Below are positions 55,011 to 64,000 of a stretch of 64,000 bases of DNA, one piece after another; position 1 is the first letter of the stretch, and each line of letters starts with the position of its first letter. The notes beneath the pieces are model-generated. The model was not told where the DNA came from, ran no database searches, and saw nothing but the letters and a program-made list of their open reading frames with translations. The DNA is taken from positions 1 through 64,000 of the forward strand of contig CAUJGJ010000474.1 of NCBI GenBank assembly GCA_963170055.1, in the 5' to 3' direction. The position numbers and the translations under genes were made by a program. This DNA is from Halisarca cf. caerulea. Lineage: Eukaryota; Porifera; Demospongiae; Chondrillida; Halisarcidae.

Positions 55011-55390
55011 TAGTGTTGGATATGCTGGTGCTAATACCAATATTTGGCACTAGCACCACGCACATTCCCAGTGGACACACATGAAGTTTCTTAACTACTG
55101 TAGGCGTATTTGTGTAATGTTGGATATGCCGGTGCTAGTACCAATATTTGGCACTAGCACCACGCACATTCCCAGTGGACACACATGAAGTTTCTTAAGT
55201 GCTGTGGGCGTATTTGTGTAGTGTTGGATATGCTGGTGCTAATACCAATAATTGGAACTAGCACCACGCACATTCTTAGTGGACACACATGACCTTTCTG
55301 AAGTGCTGTGGGCGTATTTGTGTAGTGTTGGATATGCTGGTGCTAATACCAATATTTGGCACTAGCACCACGCACATTCCCAGTGGACAC
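54770..55390 (+). repeat. 3-monomer (312-bp) tandem duplication
   Basis: The rare variant 'gatatgccgg' occurs at 54811 and 55123, exactly 312 bp apart. Each is followed by 'gaagtttcttaagtgctg', 'aattggaactag' and 'cattcttagtgg' in the same order. The corresponding single copy in Y near 38.6 kb has 'gatatgctgg', so the substitution arose before this duplication but after the Y/Y'' split. Confidence 0.8.
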
Positions 55391-56450
55391 ACATGAAGTT
55401 TCTGAAGTGCTGTGGGCGTATTTGTGTAGTGTTGAATATGCTGGTGCTAATACCAATATTTGGCACTAGCACCACGCACATTCCCAGTGGACACACATGA
55501 AGTTTCTTAACTATTGTGGGCATTTTTGTGTAATGTTGGATATGCTGGTGCTAATACCAATATTTGGCACTAGCACCATGCACATTCCCAGTGGACACAC
55601 ATGACCTTTCTGAAGTGCTGTGGGCGTATTTGTGTAGTGTTGGATATGCTGGTGCTAATACCAATATTTGGCACTAGCACCACGCACATTCCCAGTGGAC
55701 ACACATGAAGTTTCTGAAGTGCTGTGGGCGTATTTGTGTAGTGTTGGATATGCTGGTGCTAATACCAATATTTGGCACTAGCACCACGCACATTCCCAGT
55801 GGACACACATGAAGTTTCTGAAGTGCTGTGGGCGTATTTGTGTAGTGTTGGATATGCTGGTGCTAATACCAATATTTGGCACTAGCACCACGCACATTCC
55901 CAGTGGACACACATGAAGTTTCTGAAGTGCTGTGGGCGTATTTGTGTAGTGTTGAATATGCTGGTGCTAATACCAATATTTGGCACTAGCACCACGCACA
56001 TTCCCAGTGGACACACATGACCTTTCTGAAGTGCTGTGGGCATTTTATTGTAATGTTGGATATGCTGGTGCTAATACCAATATTTGGCACTAGCACCACG
56101 CACATTCCCAGGGGACACACATGAAGTTTCTTAACTACTGTGGGCGTATTTGTGTAGTGTTGGATATGCTGGTGCTAATACCAATATTTGGCACTAGCAT
56201 CACGCACGTTCCCAGTGGACACACATGAAGTTTGTTAACTACTGTGGGTGTTTTTTTTAGTGTCGGATATGCTGGTGCTAATACCAATATTTGGCACTAG
56301 CACCACGCACATTCCCAGTGGACACACATGAAGTTTCTTAACTACTGTAGGCGTATTTGTGTAACGTTGGATATGCTGGTGCTAGTACCAATATTTGGCA
56401 CTAGCACCACGCACATTCCCAGTGGACACACATGAAGTTTCTGAAGTGCT

Positions 56451-56554
56451 GTGGGCGTATTTGTGTAGTGTTGGATATGCTGGTGCTAATACCAATATTT
56501 GGCACTAGCACCACGCACATTCCCAGTGGACACACATGAAGTTTCTGAAGTGCT
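56451..56554 (+). repeat. Reference (consensus-like) monomer
   Basis: This 104-bp copy matches the commonest base at every position I could judge by eye. It is followed by two identical copies at 56555-56658 and 56659-56762. Parts in order: 1-20 is the 'gtgggcgtat' box with one CpG. 21-30 is 'ttggatatgc'. 31-63 is an imperfect palindrome. 64-83 carries a second CpG (61-66 'ccacgc') and the 'attcccagtggacacac' segment. 84-104 is the variable linker, here 'catgaagtttctgaagtgct'. The composition by count is 48 G+C of 104. The choice of base 1 is arbitrary, since a tandem array has no natural start. Confidence 0.9.
56481..56513 (-). other. 33-bp imperfect palindrome; candidate minus-strand hairpin, repeated in almost every monomer
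   Basis: Monomer positions 31-63 run from 'tggtgcta' to 'tagcacca', two perfectly complementary 8-bp arms, with an inner 'ccaa/ttgg' pair. On the plus strand 13 of 16 position pairs are Watson-Crick; the mismatches are two A-C pairs and a central T-T. On the minus strand the two A-C positions become G-T (G-U in RNA). A minus-strand transcript could therefore form a continuous 15-bp stem with an AUA loop. The complementarity is seen directly in the sequence; transcription and folding are inference. This copy stands for the same element in nearly all monomers. Confidence 0.75.
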
Positions 56555-57769
56555 GTGGGCGTATTTGTGTAGTGTTGGATATGCTGGTGCTAATACCAAT
56601 ATTTGGCACTAGCACCACGCACATTCCCAGTGGACACACATGAAGTTTCTGAAGTGCTGTGGGCGTATTTGTGTAGTGTTGGATATGCTGGTGCTAATAC
56701 CAATATTTGGCACTAGCACCACGCACATTCCCAGTGGACACACATGAAGTTTCTGAAGTGCTGTGGGCGTATTTGTGTAGTGTTGAATATGCTGGTGCTA
56801 ATACCAATATTTGGCACTAGCACCACGCACATTCCCAGTGGACACACATGACCTTTCTGAAGTGCTGTGGGCATTTTATTGTAATGTTGGATATGCTGGT
56901 GCTAATACCAATATTTGGCACTAGCACCACGCACATTCCCAGGGGACACACATGAAGTTTCTTAACTACTGTGGGCGTATTTGTGTAGTGTTGGATATGC
57001 TGGTGCTAATACCAATATTTGGCACTAGCATCACGCACGTTCCCAGTGGACACACATGAAGTTTGTTAACTACTGTGGGTGTTTTTTTTAGTGTCGGATA
57101 TGCTGGTGCTAATACCAATATTTGGCACTAGCACCACGCACATTCCCAGTGGACACACATGAAGTTTCTTAACTACTGTAGGCGTATTTGTGTAACGTTG
57201 GATATGCTGGTGCTAGTACCAATATTTGGCACTAGCACCACGCACATTCCCAGTGGACACACATGAAGTTTCTGAAGTGCTGTGGGCGTATTTGTGTAGT
57301 GTTGGATATGCTGGTGCTAATACCAATAATTGGAACTAGCACCACGCACATTCTTAGTGGACACACATGACCTTTCTGAAGTGCTGTGGGCGTATTTGTG
57401 TAGTGTTGGATATGCTGGTGCTAATACCATATTTGGCACTAGCACCACGCACATTCCCAGTGGACACACATGAAGTTTCTGAAGTGCTGTGGGCGTATTT
57501 GTGTAGTGTTGGATATGCTGGTGCTAATACCAATATTTGGCACTAGCACCACGCACATTCCCAGCGGACACACATGAAGTTTCTGAAGTGCTGTGGGCGT
57601 ATTTGTGTAGTGTTGGATATGCTGGTGCTAATACCAATATTTGGCACTAGCACCACGCACATTCCCAGTGGACACACATGAAGTTTCTGAAGTGCTGTGG
57701 GCGTATTTGTGTAGTGTTGAATATGCTGGTGCTAATACCAATATTTGGCACTAGCACCACGCACATTCC

Positions 57770-60670
57770 CAGTGGACACACATGAAGTTTCTTAACTATT
57801 GTGGGCATTTTTGTGTAATGTTGGATATGCTGGTGGTAATACCAATATTTGGCACTAGCACCATGCACATTCCCAGTGGACACACATGACCTTTCTGAAG
57901 TGCTGTGGGCGTATTTGTGTAGTGTTGGATATGCTGGTGCTAATACCAATATTTGGCACTAGCACCACGCACATTCCCAGTGGACACACATGAAGTTTCT
58001 GAAGTGCTGTGGGCGTATTTGTGTAGTGTTGGATATGCTGGTGCTAATACCAATATTTGGCACTAGCACCACGCACATTCCGAGTGGACACACATGAAGT
58101 TTCTGAAGTGCTGTGGGCGTATTTGTGTAGTGTTGGATATGCTGGTGCTAATACCAATATTTGGCACTAGCACCACGTACATTCCCAGTTGACATACATG
58201 ACCTTTCTTAAGTGCTGTGGGCGTATTTGTGTAGTGTTGGATATGCTGGTGCTAATACCAATATTTTGCACTAGCACCACGCACATTCCCAGTGGACACA
58301 CATGAAGTTTCTGAAGTGCTGTGGGCGTATTTGTGTAGTGATGGATATGCTGGTGGTAATACCAATATTTGGCACTAGCACCACGCACATTCCCAGTGGA
58401 CACACATGAAGTTTCTGAAGTGCTGTGGGCGTATTTGTGTAGTGTTGGATATGCTGGTTCTAATACCAATATTTGGCACTAGCACCACGTACATTCCCAG
58501 TGGAAATACATGACCTTTCTGCAGTGCTGTGGGCGTATTTGTGTAGTGTTGGATATGCTGGTGCTAATACCAATATTTGGCACTAGCACCACGTACATTC
58601 CCACTGCACACACATAAAGTTTCTGAAGTGCTGTGGGCGTATTTGTGTAGTGTTGGATATGCTAGTGCTAATACCAATATTTGGCACTAGCACCACGCAC
58701 ATTCCCAGTGGACACACATGAAGTTTCTTAACTACTGTGGGCGTATTTGTGTAGTGTTGGATATGCTGGTGCTAATACCAATATTTGGCACTAGCACCAC
58801 GCACATTCCCAGTGGACACACATGAAGTTTCTTAACTACTGTAGGCGTATTTGTGTAATGTTGGATATGCTGGTGCTAGTACCAATATTTGGCACTAGCA
58901 CCACGCACATTCCCAGTGGACACACATGAAGTTTCTGAAGTGCTGTGGGCGTATTTGTGTAGTGTTGGATATGCTGGTGCTAATACCAATAATTGGAACT
59001 AGCACCACGCACATTCTTAGTGGACACACATGACCTTTCTGAAGTGCTGTGGGCGTATTTGTGTAGTGTTGGATATGCTGGTGCTAATACCAATATTTGG
59101 CACTAGCACCACGCACATTCCCAGTTGGCACACATGAAGTTTCTGAAGTGCTGTGGGCGTATTTGTGTAGTGTTGGATATGCTGGTGCTAATACCAATAT
59201 TTGGCACTAGCACCACGCACATTCCCAGTGGACACACATGAAGTTTCTGAAGTGCTGTGGGCGTATTTGTGTAGTGTTGAATATGCTGGTGCTAATACCA
59301 ATATTTGGCACTAGCACCACGCACATTCCCAGTGGACACACATGAAGTTTCTTAACTATTGTGGGCATTTTTGTGTAATGTTGGATATGCTGGTGCTAAT
59401 ACCAATATTTGGCACTAGCACCATGCACATTCCCAGTGGACACACATGACCTTTCTGAAGTGCTGTGGGCGTATTTGTGTAGTGTTGGATATACTGGTGC
59501 TAATACCAATATTTTGTACTAGCACCATGCACATTCCCAGTGGACACACATGAAGTTTCTGAAGTGCTGTGGGCGTATTTGTGTAGTGTTGGATATGCTG
59601 GTGCTAATACCAATATTTGGCACTAGCACCACGCACATTCCCAGTGGACACACATGAAGTTTCTGAAGTGCTGTGGGCGTATTTGTGTAGTGTTGGATAT
59701 GCTGGTGCTAATACCAATATTTGGCACTAGCACCACGTACATTCCCAGTGGACGTACATGACCTTTCTGAAGTGCTGTGGGCGTATTTGTGTAGTGTTGG
59801 ATATGCTGGTGCTAATACCAATATTTGGCACTAGCACCACGTACATTCCCACTGCACACACATAAAGTTTCTGAAGTGCTGTGGGCGTATTTGTGTAGTG
59901 TTGGATATGCTAGTGCTAATACCAATATTTGGCACTAGCACCACGCACATTCCCAGTGGACACACATGAAGTTTCTTAACTACTGTGGGCGTATTTGTGT
60001 AGTGTTGGATATGCTGGTGCTAATACCAATATTTGGCACTAGCACCACGTACATTCCCACTGCACACACATAAAGTTTCTGAAGTGCTGTGGGCGTATTT
60101 GTGTAGTGTTGGATATGCTAGTGCTAATACCAATATTTGGCACTAGCACCACGCACATCCCCAGTGGACACACATGAAGTTTCTTAACTATTGTGGGCAT
60201 TTTTGTGTAATGTTGGATATGCTGGTGGTAATACCAATATTTGGCACTAGCACCATGCACATTCCCAGTGGACACACATGACCTTTCTGAAGTGCTGTGG
60301 GCGTATTTGTGTAGTGTTGGATATGCTGGTGCTAATACCAATATTTGGCACTAGCACCACGCACATTCCCAGTGGACACACATGAAGTTTCTGAAGTGCT
60401 GTGGGCGTATTTGTGTAGTGTTGGATATGCTGGTGCTAATACCAATATTTGGCACTAGCACCACGCACATTCCGAGTGGACACACATGAAGTTTCTGAAG
60501 TGCTGTGGGCGTATTTGTGTAGTGTTGGATATGCTGGTGCTAATACCAATATTTGGCACTAGCACCACGTACATTCCCAGTTGACATACATGACCTTTCT
60601 TAAGTGCTGTGGGCGTATTTGTGTAGTGTTGGATATGCTGGTGCTAATACCAATATTTGGCACTAGCACC
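57770..60670 (+). repeat. Block repeated at 23-monomer spacing (2,392 bp)
   Basis: 'tggtggtaat' at 57831 and 60223, and 'attcccagttgacatac' with 'ctttcttaagtg' at 58181 and 60573, are both 2,392 bp apart. The matched run is about 500 bp. Between the copies lies an ordinary series of 'aattggaac', 'catgcac' and 'cactgcac' monomers. Confidence 0.7.
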
Positions 60671-63600
60671 ACGCACATTCCCAGTGGACACACATGAAGT
60701 TTCTGAAGTGCTGTGGGCGTATTTGTGTAGTGTTGGATATGCTGGTGCTAATACCAATATTTGGCACTAGCACCACGTACATTCCCACTGCACACACATA
60801 AAGTTTCTTAAGTACTGTGGGCGTATTTGTGTAGTGTTGGATATGCTAGTGCTAATACCAATATTTGGCACTAGCACCACGCACATTCCCAGTGGACACA
60901 CATGAAGTTTCTTAACTACTGTGGGCGTATTTGTGTAGTGTTGGATATGCTGGTGCTAATACCAATATTTGGCACTAGCACCACGCACGTTCCCAGTGGA
61001 CACACATGAAGTTTCTTAACTACTGTGGGTGTTTTTTTTAGTGTCGGATATGCTGGTGCTAATACCAATATTTGGAACTAGCACCACGCACATTCCCAGT
61101 GGACACACATGAAGTTTCTTAACTACTGTAGGCGTATTTGTGTAATGTTGGATATGCTGGTGCTAGTACCAATATTTGGCACTAGCACCACGCACATTCC
61201 CAGTGGACACACATGAAGTTTCTGAAGTGCTGTGGGCGTATTTGTGTAGTGTTGGATATGCTGGTGCTAATACCAATAATTGGAACTAGCACCACGCACA
61301 TTCTTAGTGGACACACATGACCTTTCTGAAGTGCTGTGGGCGTATTTGTGTAGTGTTGGATATGCTGGTGCTAATACCAATATTTGGCACTAGCACCACG
61401 CACATTCCCACTGCACACACATAAAGTTTCTGAAGTGCTGTGGGCGTATTTGTGTAGTGTTGGATATGCTGGTGCTAATACCAATATTTGGCACTAGCAC
61501 CACGCACATTCCCAGTGGACACACATGAAGTTTCTGAAGTGCTGTGGGCGTATTTGTGTAGTGTTGGATATGCTGGTGCTAATACCAATATTTGGCACTA
61601 GCACCACGCACATTCCCAGTGGACACACATGAAGTTTCTTAACTATTGTGGGCATTTTTGTGTAATGTTGGATATGCTGGTGCTAATACCAATATTTGGC
61701 ACTAGCACCATGCACATTCCCAGTGGACACACATGACCTTTCTGAAGTGCTGTGGGGGTATTTGTGTAGTGTTGGATATGCTGGTGCTAATACCAATATT
61801 TGGCACTAGCACCACGCACATTCCCAGTGGACACACATGAAGTTTCTGAAGTGCTGTGGGCGTATTTGTGTAGTGTTGGATATGCTGGTGCTAATACCAA
61901 TATTTGGCACTAGCACCACGCACATTCCCAGTGGACACACATGAAGTTTCTGAAGTGCTGTGGGCGTATTTGTGTAGTGTTGGATATGCTGGTGCTAATA
62001 CCAATATTTGGCACTAGCACCACGTACATTCCCAGTGGACATACATGACCTTTCTGAAGTGCTGTGGGCGTATTTGTGTAGTGTTGGATATGCTGGTGCT
62101 AATACCAATATTTGGCACTAGCACCACGCACATTCCCAGTGGACACACATGAAGTTTCTGAAGTGCTGTGGGCGTATTTGTGTAGTGTTGGATATGCTGG
62201 TGCTAATACCAATATTTGGCACTAGCACCACGCACATTCCCAGTTGACACACATGAAGTTTCTGAAGAGCTGTGGGCGTATTTGTGTAGTGTTGGATATG
62301 CTGGTGCTAATACCAATATTTGGCACTAGCACCACGTACATTCCCAGTGGACATACATGACCTTTCTGAAGTGCTGTGGGCGTATTTGTGTAGTGTTGGA
62401 TATGCTGGTGCTAATACCAATATTTGGCACTAGCACCACGTACATTCCCACTGCACACACATAAAGTTTCTGAAGTGCTGTGGGCGTATTTGTGTAGTGT
62501 TGGATATGCTAGTGCTAATACCAATATTTGGCACTAGCACCACGCACATTCCCAGTGGACACACATGAAGTTTCTTAACTACTGTGGGCGTATTTGTGTA
62601 GTGTTGGATATGCTGGTGCTAATACCAATATTTGGCACTAGCACCACGCATGTTCCCAGTGGACACACATGAAGTTTCTTAACTACTGTGGGTGTTTTTT
62701 TTAGTGTCGGATATGCTGGTGCTAATACCAATATTTGGCACTAGCACCACGCACATTCCCAGTGGACACACATGAAGTTTCTTAACTACTGTAGGCGTAT
62801 TTGTGTAATGTTGGATATGCTGGTGCTAGTACCAATATTTGGCACTAGCACCACGCACATTCCCAGTGGACACACATGAAGTTTCTGAAGTGCTGTGGGC
62901 GTATTTGTGTAGTGTTGGATATGCTGGTGCTAATACCAATAATTGGAACTAGCACCACGCACATTCTTAGTGGACACACATGACCTTTCTGAAGTGCTGT
63001 GGGCGTATTTGTGTAGTGTTGGATATGCTGGTGCTAATACCAATATTTGGCACTAACACCACGCACATTCCCAGTGGACACACATGAAGTTTCTGAAGTG
63101 CTGTGGGCGTATTTGTGTAGTGTTGGATATGCTGGTGCTAATACCAATATTTGGCACTAGCACCACGCACATTCCCAGTGGACACACATGAAGTTTCTGA
63201 AGTGCTATGGGCGTATTTGTGTAGTGTTGAATATGCTGGTGCTAATACCAATATTTGGCACTAGCACCACGCACATTCCATGTGGACACACATGAAGTTT
63301 CTTAACTATTGTGGGCATTTTTGTGTAATGTTGGATATGCTGGTGCTAATACCAATATTTGGCACTAGCACCACGCACATTCCCAGTGGACACACATGAC
63401 CTTTCTGAAGTGCTGTGGGCGTATTTGTGTAGTGTTGGATATGCTGGTGCTAATACCAATATTTGGCACTAGCACCACGCACATTCCCAGTGGACACACA
63501 TGAAGTTTCTTAAGTGCTGTGGGCGTATTTGTGTAGTGTTGGATATGCTGGTGCTAATACCAATATTTGGCACTAGCACCACGCACATTCCCAGTGGACA

Positions 63601-64000
63601 CACATGAAGTTTCTGAAGTGCTGTGGGCGTATTTGTGTAGTGTTGGATATGCTGGTGCTAATACCAATAATTGGAACTAGCACCACGCACATTCTTAGTG
63701 GACACACATGACCTTTCTGAAGTGCTGTGGGCGTATTTGTGTAGTGTTGGATATGCTGGTGCTAATACCAATATTTGGCACTAGCACCACGCACATTCCC
63801 AGTGGACACACATGAAGTTTCTGAAGTGCTGTGGGCGTATTTGTGTAGTGTTGGATATGCTGGTGCTAATACCAATATTTGGCACTAGCACCACGCACAT
63901 TCCCAGTGGACACACATGAAGTTTCTTAACTATTGTGGGCATTTTTGTGTAACGTTGGATATGCTGGTGCTAATACCAATATTTGGCACTAGCACCATGC
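60670..64000 (+). repeat. Right end of the window: homogeneous satellite
   Basis: This stretch has many near-consensus monomers. A poly-T monomer recurs at 61026 and 62689 (1,663 bp, 16 x 104 - 1), followed in both places by 'gctagtacc' and 'aattggaac' monomers in the same order. The second has 'gcatgttccc' (about 62649) where the first has 'gcacgttccc'. The array is still in phase at base 64000. No gene or unique sequence is seen. Confidence 0.75.

Larger units (their letters stand above)
55390..57300 (+). repeat. 8-monomer (831-bp) tandem duplication
   Basis: The rare variant 'gcattttattgtaatg' occurs at 56040 and 56871, 831 bp apart (8 x 104 - 1, the missing base being in the poly-T monomer). 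Linked rare marks 'cccaggggacac', 'tagcatcacgcacg', 'gaagtttgttaac' and 'gtgtaacgttgg' follow in both copies. The second copy ends near 57.3 kb at an 'aattggaactag' monomer. The first copy instead continues into consensus monomers at 56451. Confidence 0.8.
1..64000 (+). repeat. Tandem satellite DNA array, ~104-bp monomer, ~615 copies
   Basis: The motif 'gtgggcgtatttgtgtagtg' and its variants recur every 104 bp from base 1 to the end, always in the same orientation. No stretch longer than a few bases falls outside the period. Small indels shift phase locally: for example +1 in the 'tagtatccacg' monomers (18043), -1 in the poly-T monomers 'gggtgttttttttagtg' (26518, 38471), -2 in 'ggcatagc' (about 32599) and -2 in 'ggattctgg' (about 14266). 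No flanking unique DNA is present. Eukaryotic satellites are known to have this organisation; the chromosomal location and species cannot be read from the sequence. The family is not one I recognise. The short open frames on both strands are by-products, because the 104-bp period rotates the frame at every monomer. Confidence 0.98.

Noticed and set aside
56491..56513. NF-I type site (TTGGC with spaced GCCAA) in the palindrome
   Set aside because: Only the TTGGC half is present. The other side reads CACCA, which is not the expected half-site at the right spacing.
57829..57838. Chi-like octamer (GCTGGTGG) in a monomer variant
   Set aside because: It is a one-base variant of the consensus 'gctggtgc' in a few copies. 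Chi acts in bacteria, and this array is almost certainly eukaryotic.
57647..57949. 100-residue open frame on the minus strand (also 58167-58469 and 60039-60341)
   Set aside because: It is one full 312-bp cycle of the repeat through three frames. Related frames appear wherever three adjacent monomers lack a stop. There is no start context, codon bias or conserved end, and the peptide is a translation of satellite.
1..64000. CRISPR array
   Set aside because: The repeats are directly joined with no unique spacers, the period is 104 bp, and differences between monomers are point variants shared by many copies.
1..64000. CENP-B box or other known centromere-protein motif
   Set aside because: I looked for the canonical CENP-B pattern (TTCG....A..CGGG) in the consensus and common variants and did not find it on either strand.
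1..64000. Transposon insertion, inverted segment or gene island within the array
   Set aside because: I read the whole window for breaks in the 104-bp phase and found only indels of a few bases. No monomer run is in reverse orientation.
1..64000. Naming the species or satellite family
   Set aside because: The consensus does not match a satellite I can recall with confidence. A search of repeat libraries with 56451-56554 would be decisive.

Overview
The window is one uninterrupted array of a tandem satellite repeat. The monomer is about 104 bp, 46% GC by hand count of the consensus, and all copies run head-to-tail in the same direction. At this period 64 kb holds roughly 615 monomers. The first base is already in repeat phase and the last base lies inside a monomer, so the array runs past both ends. 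I found no protein-coding gene, RNA gene, mobile element, CRISPR array or unique spacer sequence. The open frames of 60-100 residues are by-products of the repeat. Because 104 is not a multiple of 3, a frame cycles through all three registers of the monomer every 312 bp and then meets a stop. An array of this size and structure points to a eukaryotic nuclear chromosome (centromeric, pericentromeric, subtelomeric or other heterochromatin). I do not recognise the monomer family and cannot name the organism.

Each monomer (reference copy 56451-56554) has a fairly constant half and a variable half. The constant half contains a 33-bp imperfect palindrome at monomer positions 31-63. Its two A-C mismatches become G-U pairs if the minus strand is transcribed, which would give a 15-bp stem closed by a 3-nt loop. 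The variable half (about 84-104 and 1-20) defines monomer types that I label by its first bases: 'gacctttctgaag', 'gaagtttctgaag', 'gaagtttcttaac', 'gaaatttcataag', and a 'gaatttt/tacataagtatcg' type seen only in the left 10.5 kb.

Layout: (1) 1 to ~10.7 kb, a divergent domain with its own types and short-range duplications (5-mer, and a block repeated at 19-monomer spacing). (2) ~10.7-17.65 kb, a mixed transitional domain with a dimer duplication. (3) ~17.65-23.7 kb, two copies of a unit of about 29 monomers (3,017 bp). (4) ~23.7-26.5 kb, a related block with a 6-monomer tandem duplication. (5) ~26.5-55.0 kb, a macro-repeat of about 115 monomers (11,953 bp) made of segments I call X and Y, in the order X, Y, X', partial Y', Y''. 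The Y copies at 31.2-38.8 and 47.4-55.0 kb keep a constant 16,215-bp offset and differ by only a few bases where I compared them. (6) ~55.0-64 kb, further local duplications of 3, 8, 16 and 23 monomers.

Nothing here works together as a gene system. What can be read is the history of a satellite growing and homogenising by unequal exchange at several nested scales, plus a possible strand-specific RNA hairpin. Block boundaries are hand-aligned and good to about one monomer. Offsets were obtained by matching rare variants and are more exact.
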